Assembly: GCA_036346355.1 (NCBI GenBank)
Contig: CM070580.1
Location: forward strand, 31,888,874 to 31,952,873
DNA from: Rhipidocladum racemiflorum
Lineage: Eukaryota > Streptophyta > Magnoliopsida > Poales > Poaceae
Direction: 5' to 3'
Length of the DNA: 64,000 bases
In this document: piece after piece, positions 1-10,055 of the stretch
Position numbering within the stretch: the first letter of the stretch is position 1
How the letters are laid out: each line of letters begins with the position of its first letter
The notes under the pieces: generated by a model
Database searches by the model: none
The model's input: only the letters and a program-made list of their open reading frames with translations
Told to the model about the DNA's origin: nothing
Translations under genes and position numbers: made by a program

Positions 1-1
1 G

Positions 2-2714
2 TTGTCGAGGATGTTGCGAAGTTCGACGCAAAGGGAAAGACCGGCTGTGGGGGATTACAACATTGGTACGGCCCGTGGCCCTGTGCAAACAAGGATTGAT
101 ACTGGGCAATGGTCACAAAAGGGGAGGAATGCGAAGCAGGCGATTGGCTCAGCTTGGGCCAAATTCTTCCACACGGCTGGTATCGCGGGGAGGAAAGCAG
201 ACAATCCGTACTTTGTTAGTGCTGTGAGGGAAACTCAAAAATGGGGTAAGTGAGCTTTCAATTGTGTCCATTTGTATGCGGAGTAATTGCTTACATTTTC
301 ATCCGTTGTTTTCATTTGTAGGCGAGGGTGTTCCATCTCCGAGTGGGAGAGATATAGATGGGAAGTACTTAGACGATAACGAATCAGACATACGGGAGAA
401 GATGGCGAAGTTCAAGAAGGAATGGCCTACGTATGGCGTAACAATAATGTGCGATTCTTGGACTGGGCCAACACGCATGAGCATTATAAACTTTATGATA
501 TATTGCAATGGCACTATGTTCTTCCATAAGTCCGCTGATGCAACGGGCCAAACTCAGGATGCCTCCTACTTACGCAAGGTACTTGCTTTCATTGTTGCTC
601 TTCTAAGTCTGTTGTCACTTGTAAGTATGCATCGTGTAATGCAAGAGATCATTTTGTTTCTTGATGCAGGAAATTGCTTCAGTCGTTGATGAGGTTGGTC
701 CGAAGAATGTTGTGCAGATTGTCACAGACAATGGTTCTAACTATAAGAAGGCATGCAGACTCATCACAAGGGAGCACCCCAACATCGTGTGGCAACCTTG
801 TGTAGCCCACACGATTAATTTGATGCTTGAGCAGATTGGAGAGTTTCCTGACCATGCCTCTGTCATTGAGAGTGCAAGGAAAATCTGTCGATGGCTATAT
901 AACCATGCGAAGTTGCATGCTATGATGAAGAAGCATATCGGGGGCGAGTTGGTCAAGTGGAATGCTACGCGCTTCGGAACAAACTATATGTTTTTGGATA
1001 GTTTCCTTCGTCGCAAGGACAAGTTCTTGCAATGGATGGCCTCGGAGGAATTTCTGTCATCGCGCTTCATTGATACTGTCGAGGGGAGGTCCGTACACTC
1101 TGATCTGTCGAGTTTGGACTGGTGGGATAACCTTCGGTTGGTTGTTTCCTCCGTGGAACCGTTGTATGCATTCTTGCGTTTCGCTGATCAAGACAGGGTG
1201 CCTACGTTGAGCGAGGTACTATTACGGTACAACATCATGCGGCAGGAATATGAAAGCTTATTCCACGATGTTCCAGCTACACTCAACAAGTACATAGCCG
1301 TCGTGGATCGAAGAATGGCTGACTTAACGCAAGATACTTATATTAATGCCGGTAATGCATTTTTTTTAGAAAGCTTGGCTTATACTTGCAGATGTACCTG
1401 TACTGACATGTTTCATTCAACTTCATGTAGCTGCTGCCTTGAACCCCCGGACGCACTATGCGTACGGTACGACAAACACTTTCTTGCCTAATCTACGAGA
1501 TGCGTTTGAAGTGTTGGCTGAAGATACTGATAGCGCTGCTCAGGGTATTCTCGAAGCTGAAGTTTTCAGAAGGAAGATTGGCACGTTCGCGGGTGCACTA
1601 GCTGCGAAGATGGCACATGATAATAGAACTTCCCCTGGTATGTTCTTTTTGGCATATTAAATGTAATAGCACTCTCGTTGGTACTTACTGTGCTCTTTGT
1701 TAACTTATAGCACATTGGTGGGGAGTGTTCGGTTCGGACACACCGACACTCCAGAAGTTAGCCATGCGGATTGTTTCGCATTGCGCTTCTTCCAGCGGGT
1801 GCGAGCGCAATTGGAGTACGTTTGCGTTCATCCACACCAAGGTTCGCAACCGCTTATCATACAAAAAGCTCCATAAGTTGGTGTACGTTAACTACAATCT
1901 TCGGCTACGAATACAAGTTGAAGAAAATCAGAGGTGCACAGAGGCAGATGATCCATTCCAGCGTCTTATGGAGCTTACACTATGCGATGCTGAAAATCCA
2001 ATGCGCCAGTGGATGGAGAAAGGGAGGTCCAATGCTGATCCCTTGCTTGATGAGGAGGACATAGAGAGTGACACCCCCCTCCCATCGCACATTGTGACGG
2101 ACCCGGTTGACCCTGTTACATTGCGAAAGCATACTGGCGCTGCAAGCATCCCAGAATGGGCCGACAAGACAGTGGGTGGTAGTCACACTGGGAAGAGGAA
2201 GCACCCAACAGTTACGACAAGGTTTTCCACAAAAAAAAGAGCTCCATCCAAAGAAAAGGGGAAGGGTCCCCCATATGTCGGTTGTGATGACTCGACTGAT
2301 AGCACTCCTAGAGACCGTCGAAGCCCCCCATACCAAGAGTCCAATGATAGCAGCTCCAAGTCGGACAGCGATGGGGGTGAGCCCGGTGATGATACCCCTC
2401 TCGCTCCAACTTCCCACTCAGAAGGACAACGTCCTATAGAATTTACAGGGGAGTCCCAGTACACTCATGCTACACAAGACAGGGACCATGGCGCTCCTCA
2501 ATCACAAAGGACGACTACTGCAGGGAAGGACCATACAAAAACCCATGCCGCACCACATGATAGCTGTAGCTCGTACAGTGCCACGGAGACGCAAGAGAGT
2601 TATGGCTCATATGGTGGCTATGACTACGCCATCCCGGATGCTCGTGCACAAACTCCCACCCGATGGGTCTATGAGTGGCAAGATCCCGACTTTTATGCCT
2701 TGTTGTACCAATAG
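2..2714 (+). CDS. hAT-like transposase with DUF659 and C-terminal dimerisation domain, five exons, 5' partial
   Basis: Predicted exons are 2-245, 322-578, 670-1351, 1431-1637 and 1711-2714. All four introns begin GT, end AG and keep one open frame. Exon 2 and the start of exon 3 carry a DUF659 region with an RNase H-like fold: MCDSWTGPT gives the first acidic residue and VTDNGSNYKKA the second. Exon 4 holds the AAALNPR segment. Exon 5 opens with WWGVFG and SSGCERNWSTF, the hAT dimerisation signature. The N-terminal BED zinc finger usual in this family would lie upstream of the window. The C-terminal tail is Ser/Gln/Tyr-rich and low-complexity. After the TAG at 2712-2714 the same frame stays open for 46 codons to a TAG at 2853-2855, so the first stop may be premature. 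The unbroken splicing suggests a young or domesticated copy. Confidence 0.85.
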
Positions 2715-2962
2715 TGGGAAACGACTAGCCCTTGGACGGGTCAAAGTTGGCACGAATACAAGGCGGAGTTGTTAGCTACACGAGGATTGCTGATGATGTC
2801 TACTGAGGAGTACAACACGGCCAACCAAGTGTACACTGGACAATACTACCCGTAGCCCGGAGGTAGTGTTTTATTTGTATATTTTATTTTATTGCAACTC
2901 CATTTTTACTAATTTAGCATTCATGTAGGTCCAACACGATATTTCTATGACAATGGAAGGAC

Positions 2963-3070
2963 GACAAAGCTATATGCCAATTGGAAACTTTCATTTTCAG
3001 TGAGAAATATTGAAATATTGTTGCTACATGCCTATTCTGGGACAAAGCTATGCCAATTGAAAACTTTCAT
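2963..3070. repeat. Imperfect direct repeat in the hAT 3' noncoding region
   Basis: A segment of about 30 bp, containing GACAAAGCTAT and GCCAATTG and ending AAACTTTCAT, occurs at 2963-2994 and again at 3041-3070. A shorter word, TTGTTGCTACATG, also recurs nearby (about 3018 and 3138). No function is claimed. Subterminal repeats can bind hAT transposase, but that is inference. Confidence 0.6.
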
Positions 3071-3592
3071 GTTAGATTCATGTATGAATATGTGAATGGT
3101 AAAATATATGAATGGTATTAACATGGAATGCTATTTATTGTTGCTACATGTCTTTTTTACAACTTGAAATTATCTAAAATATAGCAAAGATCATGCCAAA
3201 TTTTTTTTATTTTTTTACCATCGTTGTGCTATTTATATTCTCCTATTCTTTCCATATTTTTTAATGTATTTATAACATTTATAACATTTATTGTCATTTT
3301 TTGTCTTTACCTTGTTTTTACAAATTACTAGCATTTTTTCAGATTTTTTTAACTATTTTTTGTAAATTTTCCCAAATTTTTTCAGTTTTCCTTCAGACCG
3401 TCGATTTTCCACAAAAGATCGTCGATAATCGGTGCATATCGCACGATTTTCGGTAGTTTAATGTCGGTTTTGCGATTTTTCCACTCGTTTTGGCTTCGTT
3501 TGGGTGTTTATGCGATTTCTAGTGATTTTCCAGCGAAAATCGGTACCGCTAGGGTTACGAAAATCCTTCCAAAAACGATATTGCAAACCCTG

Positions 3593-4107
3593 CTCGAGAT
3601 TCACTTGAATATCATCAGACCTTCAGGGCTTACCTGGTCTAGGTCGTGCGTAGAACATGTCTATGCAGTATACACTGCAAGCGTGTTCCATGGGCCAATG
3701 GTTTTAGGTAGGACCAAAATAATCAAGGCAAAAACACACACACACACAAGACGTCCATTCCGAAGCTACAGAGAGACAAATGGCCGTAAGTGCAGATGCC
3801 GCCATTAACGCGTCAATTGCTTCCGTTGTTCTTTTTTCTTACTTATGCTCGTCGGTTGGTGCATTGCAACAGAAAGTGTTGCACATGTACGAACAAAGAC
3901 CGCTTGGTGCAGGAATATAAGATTATTACTTGATAATATTTGTACTAAATGTGATCATGGTTTATTTTATATCTCCCGTACGTGCTTAATTATTATTTTT
4001 TATGTATGGTCGTATGTGATTTGTCACAGAGTTTGTATGCAAGACATCCTGAATTAATTCCGAATTTAAATTGCTTTCGACAAAATTCGTCTGGGATTTC
4101 CATGAAA
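3593..4107. other. Intergenic spacer, no gene recognised
   Basis: I see no coding signature. A short CA microsatellite lies at about 3734-3749. A 115-codon open frame across 3461-3808 starts inside the predicted hAT right end, matches no family I know and lacks coding character. Confidence 0.5.
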
Positions 4108-4200
4108 TTTCCGCATTTCCAACATGGACGACCACATTAGCAGCTACTCCTCTATAGTAATTCCGCATTTCCGCATTTCCAACATGGACGACCACATTAG
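4108..4200. repeat. 33-bp direct duplication beside a MITE
   Basis: The 33 bases at 4108-4140 recur at 4168-4200, separated by 27 bp. Each copy contains CCGCATTTCC and GGACGACC and ends CACATTAG. The second copy runs directly into the left end of the MITE, so the duplication includes its TTA flank. Confidence 0.8.
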
Positions 4201-4455
4201 ACCATCTCCAACCATATTCCCTTCATTTCATTCCCTTTCCTATTCTCTTTCCTCATTTCCATTCCCTTTATTTGCCTTCATCTCCAACAGATTCCCTTTA
4301 AAGGGAATTGTATAGGGAAAGGAGAGAGAATCCCTTCCTGGAGGGAATAGGAGAGAGAATCCCTTCACGAAGGGAATCCGTTGAAGCGCTGAAGGGAATG
4401 GAAATCCCTTCACGGAGGGAATGGAAGAGGAGAAGAGACACGGTTGGAGATGGTC
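4200..4455. mobile_element. PIF/Harbinger-type MITE (256 bp)
   Basis: The terminal inverted repeats are GACCATCTCCAACC at the left end and GGTTGGAGATGGTC at the right end, flanked by TTA (4197-4199) and TAA (4456-4458). The target is therefore the TWA type, with one base changed. The interior has no coding capacity and is full of GGGAAT/ATTCCC words that form small hairpins. Thirteen of the 14 terminal bases match the ends of the large Harbinger element at 30941-48786 (GACCATCTCCAAGC), and both share GGGAA-rich subterminal DNA. The two probably belong to one family. Confidence 0.85.
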
Positions 4456-4950
4456 TAAGTCTGTAACACAACACCACACTGAATGCCCCTATTTCGCACC
4501 CTTCACTTGGTAAAGTTGGGAATCTCTTTATACGTAGATGCTTTGATTTCATTTCAATTCTTAAGCGGAAGGTGCTTCTATAAATCTCCTCTTAATACAA
4601 GTTGCATAAATTTTTAAGCAAACAAAGAAACAAGTAATTCATATTTTAATATTTATGCAACTTTAAATACACATACATATAAGCACATCTCGAAAAGTAA
4701 TTATTATCTATTCTTAATTTATATTTTAATATTTGTAATAGAAAATGCGTAGAAACACATCTTTCAGCTGCTCGTGACCTTTTCCGTGTTGTTTTCTTCA
4801 CCGACTCCAACTTTTTGTAGTTTCTTATGCAAAGCATCACTATAGAAGGTCCTGTTACAACGCAGTGAAGCTACCAAATGCCGTGTTTGCTATGTTTCCC
4901 CTAAATAAAATGCAGGAACCATCCTTCGACTTTGACATCTCAACTATTTT
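4456..4950. other. AT-rich intergenic spacer, nothing recognised
   Basis: About 500 bp with no gene or clear repeat boundary. Confidence 0.5.
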
Positions 4951-5340
4951 ATACCAAAGTAAATTTCATGAAACTATGTATTTCTTGTATATACTATAAG
5001 AAAACTAAAAGTTTTAGCTTATATTTTACGAAACTACAAATTTTAAGAGAATTTGTATCACAAAACTACATGTTTTAGAATTGATAGTTTCTTGTAGCGT
5101 GTTTGACAGTGTAGATCCACATGGCAGTCTCATGCGCGAATGAAACGGAAAATGAGTACATGATTGAGGCCACACTGTCAGATCTGTGTACAAGAAACAA
5201 TCAATTCTAAAATCTACAGTTTTATTATATAAATTTTTCTAAAATATGTAGTTTTAAAAAATAGGAGCCAAAACCAATAATTTTCTAATAGCTTGTACAT
5301 AAAACTTGTAGTTTTGTAAAATTTACTCTTTATAATACCA
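4951..5340. mobile_element. Foldback element (about 390 bp, long diverged inverted arms)
   Basis: The left arm (about 4951-5100) pairs with the inverted right arm (about 5180-5340). The best-matched part is TTTTAGAATTGAT-GTTTCTTGTA at about 5070-5096 against its complement at about 5190-5215. The arms are roughly 70-80% matched by eye and enclose an 80-bp centre. There is no coding capacity, so this is probably a foldback MITE. I could not identify a target duplication with confidence. Confidence 0.6.
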
Positions 5341-5510
5341 TATATACTTCTGCAGGCTTCAAAAATATTTCCATCTGATTTATTTATCAATTGGATGGCT
5401 GAGATACTACCGGTAGTACGTACTGAGATCTGTGCCTGACTTCCTGCCAAACGATTGATTAGAAAAATGCGAGGGAAATAAAATACTAGTGGTTAGTGTA
5501 ATGATTTGAC

Positions 5511-5932
5511 CTTGGGTACCGACCAAAGTTAACCAAACCAAAACCAAAAAAATCGTTAGAAAATTAAAATTTGAAAAATCGAATGAAAAATCGTTCAAAA
5601 ATCATCAGAAATCGAAGCATTAAGATTCGAATTTAAAAAAAAATAAAAAAATCGAAAACCAATTGGTTTTCATTGAAAACCAGCCTGTTTTTACCGTCCT
5701 ATTGAACACCGCAACTTTGTGACACGATTTCGACCTAAAACCGATCAGTTTTTATCGAAATTGGTCGGTTTGTACCAAAAATCAATTGGTTTTATGTCAT
5801 ATAATTTTTTTTAAAATTTTTTTAAAAAATTAATTAGGCCGGTTTATCGATTGGTTTTCGATAACAAACCGGTTTGATACGGTCGAAAACCGTGATTTTC
5901 GATGGTTTTGTGAACCTGGTACCGACCCTTGT
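5511..5932. mobile_element. Degenerate hAT-like non-autonomous repeat
   Basis: Both ends carry GGTACC next to CGACC, followed inward by AACCAAACC and its inverse GGTTTTGTGAAC. The interior is rich in mirrored AAACCGG/CCGGTTT words. This is the look of small hAT repeats with subterminal motifs. No target duplication was found, so class and limits are tentative. Confidence 0.4.
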
Positions 5933-6989
5933 AGCAGGTAAGGTCGTCGTTTCATAATTAATAAATGCCATTATCAGGATGATTGTGCACGGAACGTTGG
6001 AATGGGAATTAGAGGACGTGAGGTCAACTTTCAGATCAAGGGATGTTTTTTGTCAACACATTTTTCTCGTAGCAATGCAAATCTATACAACACACAACAA
6101 GGACGGAGATAGATAAGTCCATAGTTATCAAATCATGCGATTAGTTACGACTTATCGATGATTAACTGTAAAGTTGGTATAGGAGCACGACTAAAGGATG
6201 TCAACTCGACCAGTTTTCTAGTCGAGCGACTTGGATTTTTAGTTGACGACTAGCCACGATTAATCATATGACTTGGCTATCAGGCTAGTCGAGCCACATG
6301 TTGGGTTGGGCCTTGACTTGGGCGGCCAATTGCTGAATCACTCAATTGGGCTTGGCTTGGGCCATTTAGAAGTGGGACTACATGTATAGAGGAGCATGCG
6401 AGTAGCCAAGGTAGTGAGTAGTGTAGCACATGGGAGATAGCAAGGCAGTAACCCTAGCCAAAGGAGCCGTCGCCTCCACTGCTACAGGTTGCCGTCATCC
6501 ACTCATCTTCCTCCTCTGTTGGTGCTACAGGCTACCTTCTCCGAATTCTCCCCTCCCCAACTCTCCAAGCGCCAACCCAAGGTTGTTGGCCAACATATGG
6601 TGAGTTTCAAGTTTCAACTCCTCTCCTCCCTAGTCTTTAAGTCTTAATCCATCTCCTCTCCTTCTTCTTTCATCTCCCCTAGTTTCAACAAGTGTTGCTC
6701 TCTTCTGAATGCCCTATTGCTCTTTGTTTCATGCTCTACTTTGAATGACTTGATGCTCTTTGTGGCTTTGTTTCATGCTCTGCTTTGAATGCTCTATTTT
6801 AGTCTTGTAGGCAATAGCACTATAATTTTGAAGTAGCAGCAACTAGCAGCTACTAGCCCACTCAATTACTCATTTTGCAGCACCTCCTGATTTTGCAGGT
6901 AGCATAGCAAATAAAGATCAATGCACTGATGTGGGGTGCAGCAACCAGCAGGAGCCTTATGATCCATCCAAGGATCCTAGCCGGAAGGC

Positions 6990-8171
6990 TAAGTCGAAAG
7001 ACTCAGGATGACAATGTAGGTTTTGGACAGACAAAGTTAGGGAGGATGTTGTGCAATGTATGCTTTGTAGTAGGAGGGTGCATGCTGGGATAGGGAGATC
7101 GAAGCATCACCTTGCTGGGGTTTTATGATATTGAGAAGTGTCCCAAGATGACCACTGCTATGAAGGAGATGCATGCCTTCTTGACCAAGAATTCAAAGCA
7201 CTAAACTATTGAGATAGACTCTAAGGATGAGATAAAAGGTGGAGGAGGTGAAGGTGAAGAGGAAGAGGAAGTTGAATGGCATCCAAGTTCAGGGGTATCA
7301 GCAAAAAGGAAGCTTCATGTGCCACCACAGAGGGTTCCCAAGTTGTTTGCTTCTATGATTCGAAAGTTTCCTGAAGAGGTGATTGAGTTAAGGCATTCTA
7401 AGGTTGTTTCTCAAACTACTCTTGAAAGTTGCATAAAAAAGAACAAGGTGAACAAGATGAAGGTTGATGATCATGTGGCTGATTTATGGTATAAGGCTGT
7501 TCTACTGTTCAATGCTATCAATAAAATAAGTTGGGAGATTTTGTTGGAGTCCGTAGGGCAGTACGGTCTTGGTAACATATCACCTACTTATCATGACATC
7601 TGGGTGGCATTGCTTGAGAGGGTAAAGAAGAAGATAGATGCATTAAGGGACAAGCATGAGTTGGCTTGGCAGGAATATGGTTGCACACTAATGTCAGATG
7701 GACGGACTCAATTTTCTTGTCAATAGTCCAACGGGGACATTCTTCTTGGGGTATCACACAAATCAGTTGATGTAGGCATGTTAGCTAAGGTATTGGAGGA
7801 AAACATTAATATGATTAGCAGCCAATATGTAGTGCAGGTGGTCACAGATAATGGTGAAAATTACAAGGCAATCGGTAGAATTCTAATGGAGAAGTTCCCT
7901 ACCTTGTATTGGACCCCTTGTGCAGCTCAATGTTTGGATCTTATGCTGGAGGATATTGGGGGGAAGATTCCATAATTCAGCTCATGCATTACAAAGGTCA
8001 AGAAGGTGACCACATTCATCTATAGGCATGGAAGGCTACTTGATGCAATGAGGTAGAAGACAAAGGGAGGGATCTTGTGAGGCCTGCAGCTACTATGTTT
8101 GCTACATCTGTTCTCACATTGTCAAGTTTGTACAAGCATAAGCAAGCTTTGAAAAATCTCTTTGTGGATGA
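6990..8171 (+). pseudogene. hAT transposase, 5' part (BED finger and DUF659), decayed
   Basis: From about 7015 one frame reads a BED-type zinc finger (CMLC, then SKHHLAG, then a CPK segment) before stops appear. At 7319-7720 an open stretch contains the inter-domain region ending in CTLMSDGRTQF, the first catalytic block. At 7778-7972 another open stretch gives VVTDNGENYKA and WTPCAAQCLDLMLEDIG. Frameshifts and stops separate these blocks, for example TAG at about 7724 and TAA at 7973. From 7980 to 8171 degenerate sequence continues the family (FIYRHGRLLDAM) up to the copia insertion. It cannot encode a working enzyme as read. Confidence 0.8.
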
Positions 8172-8411
8172 ACATTTGTGAAATCATGTGCTGAAAAATT
8201 GGCTTTGAACTGAAAAATTAACTTAGAATTGGATTTGCAAAATGTGCTTGTGCATGTGTTTGACAATTTGACAAGAAAGCTTGATGAAGTTACGCATTAG
8301 CGCGGACAAAGTTCTCAAGAAACAAGAAGTTTCCCATCTGCGACAGACAGTGTTTTTGGAGTGCATTGTGAACATGTTTTTGAGCCCATGATCGAAGTCA
8401 TTTTCACATGT

Positions 8412-8753
8412 ACAACGGACAGTTTTTCTTGGTCCGTTGTGAACAAGCTTTTTCGGTTTGGATAATTTCTTGGAACCAAGATTTTCACATGTACAACGGA
8501 CTAATTCTTTTTGTCCGTTGTGAATGGATTTTTTTTAGGGTTTTACTTTTGTGAAACCGAGCGTGGCACGTTTGCGCCGGACAAGCTTCTGGGGTCCGTT
8601 ATGAACTTGTTTTGAGCTTATGACCGAAGCCATTTTTGCATGTACAACGGACCAACTTTGTTTGTCCGTTGTGAACGTGTTTTTCCGCGTTTGGTTGGCT
8701 TCTTGGAACAGAAACTTTTCCTTATACAACGGACCAACTTTGTTTGTCCGTCG
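8412..8753 (+). repeat. Array of hairpin-forming units in the LTR
   Basis: Four units each read ACAACGGAC, an 11-bp loop, then GTCCGTTGT: arms at 8412-8420/8432-8440, 8493-8501/8513-8521, 8644-8652/8664-8672 and 8725-8733/8745-8753 (last arm GTCCGTCGT). Decayed units lie before and between them (about 8310-8370 and 8575-8605). The same array is present, slightly altered, in the right LTR at about 16755-17095. Each unit could fold in RNA or as a DNA cruciform. Confidence 0.85.
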
Positions 8754-9108
8754 TGAATGCGTTTTCGCTCAATTAGGGTTTTGAGCGATTTGGATTTGAA
8801 TTTTGAATGTGAATTTGAAATTTGTAATGATTTCATGATGCTTCTTTTGAAGTGGACTTTATGCAATACTCATGTGAGTAGTTGCATGGATTGACATTGA
8901 GTCAAGTCGTGGACTTGTGCTCGGATTTGTTTTATGGTTTGTTCATGTGCAGGTATTGCTCGAAGACGAATGTGGTCGATGACGGGACCGGAACTAGGTT
9001 CATGGAGGAACTGAGGTTCGGGACTAGGTTCAGGAGGAACCGAGGTCTTGGTGGTCAAAGATGTCATGCGGGACGTTCGGGCTAAGAGAATGGTGCACAT
9101 GAAGAATG

Positions 9109-9240
9109 GTTAGTCACGTGAGAATGGCAGGAGGTCATTCGCGTGCAAAGTGTTAGTCACGTGAGTATGACAGGTGGCCATACGCGTGCAAAGTGTTAGT
9201 CACGTGAGTATGGTAGGGTTGCCACGCTGCGTGCAAGAGT
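9109..9240 (+). promoter_or_regulatory. Three tandem 43-bp repeats with G-box cores upstream of the LTR TATA
   Basis: TTAGTCACGTGAG recurs with CACGTG at 9115-9120, 9158-9163 and 9201-9206, an exact 43-bp period. Each is followed by GCGTGCAAAG or a close variant. CACGTG is the G-box bound by plant bZIP and bHLH factors. The position about 130-220 bp upstream of the TATA-like site fits an LTR enhancer. Function is inferred. Confidence 0.7.
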
Positions 9241-9334
9241 TGTACTCGGCCAGGTTGGGCCAAGTAGAGTAGTGTTGGATACGGATTCCTTCTAGGAATT
9301 GGAATCGTATTCGTAACTCCTTGTGGGTTGGTGC

Positions 9335-9451
9335 TTTAAATAGGTGGGGGTCTCTGTTGAAAGGCACCAAGCGTAGCTGAGCGCATCAAGCCTTGAGCTT
9401 GGTTTTAGGGTTTGTACTCTTTTGATGAGAGTATTTTAGACAAGAAATAAA
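9335..9451 (+). promoter_or_regulatory. LTR TATA-like box and poly(A) signal
   Basis: TTTAAATA at 9335-9342 is the best TATA candidate, and AATAAA at 9446-9451 is a poly(A) signal. Transcription would start near 9365, so R is about 9365-9465. The same pair occurs in the right LTR. Confidence 0.55.
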
Positions 9452-10005
9452 GATCAATTCTTCTAAGATTTTTGCGTGCTACTGATAACCACGTCGCTAC
9501 AAGATTTTTCTGTTTTGGTTCTTGTTTGCATGCTTGTTCTAGTTCTAGATTGGTTTTTGTTCTTCAAGTTTTATCTTGATTTGATCCATCAAAAACCTCT
9601 CTAGGGTATTGATCTAGTGTTTCTCAAAGTCTAGTTGATCAATCTTTTGTCGTTCTTGTTTAATCTTGAAGTTTTGATTAGATTGATTCTCGTCAAGTTC
9701 TGGATCAGCAAGCTTGCGAAGCTCATAACTTTTGATCCGTAAGTCCGATCGAGCTGATTCTTTTTGGGTTCGATTCGTATTGGAATCTAGTTTCTTGTGT
9801 CCAAATTTCAGATTGTTTCGATGGTTGGATCTCCGGGAATTCTCGTTTTACCAAACCTCTGTCATTCTGTTTTTGTCGAAAACGAGGCAATTATTTGGTT
9901 CTGTTTTGGGGTGAACTTTTAATAGGTCAAGAATTTGGTTTTAGCTTCCGCACAATCATTCACCCCCCCTCTGATTGCTATATTCGTATATTTCGATCCT
10001 ACAAG

Positions 10006-10017
10006 TGGTATCAGAGC
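10006..10017 (+). other. Primer-binding site, initiator tRNA-Met
   Basis: TGGTATCAGAGC lies two bases after the left LTR. It is the standard complement to the 3' end of plant initiator tRNA-Met. Confidence 0.95.
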
Positions 10018-10055
10018 AAGGTTTCTCTAATCTATCTTAACCGGTGATTAGATTA

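Larger units (their letters stand above)
1..3592 (+). mobile_element. hAT-like DNA transposon, right-hand part (left end outside the window)
   Basis: The segment contains a multi-exon hAT-type transposase reading off the left edge, followed by about 740 bp of AT-rich noncoding DNA (2856-3592). I place the right end at 3592 because the sequence there ends in GCAAACCCTG, the inverted form of the CAGGGTT start typical of one hAT group. The next eight bases (3593-3600, CTCGAGAT) would then be the target duplication. The left terminus cannot be checked here. A 30-bp direct repeat lies in the 3' noncoding part (2963-2994 and 3041-3070). The element class is secure from the protein; the exact end is inferred. 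Confidence 0.75.
8177..10003 (+). repeat. Left (5') LTR of the copia element, 1827 bp
   Basis: Bounded by TGTGAAATC and CCTACA. The U3 part contains a hairpin array (8412-8753) and a 43-bp repeat with three CACGTG boxes (9109-9240). A TATA-like TTTAAATA lies at 9335-9342 and AATAAA at 9446-9451. It differs from the right LTR by scattered substitutions and single-base indels. Confidence 0.95.

Noticed and set aside
3461..3808. 115-codon open frame after the first hAT element
   Set aside because: It straddles the predicted transposon end and shows no similarity or coding bias.
8412..8753. CRISPR-like regular repeats
   Set aside because: The units are internal hairpins within a plant LTR, with no spacers of constant size and no cas genes.
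8535..9100. Open frames on both strands in the copia LTRs, repeated at about 16746-17432
   Set aside because: They arise from the hairpin array and LTR repeats. The same codons recur because the DNA repeats.
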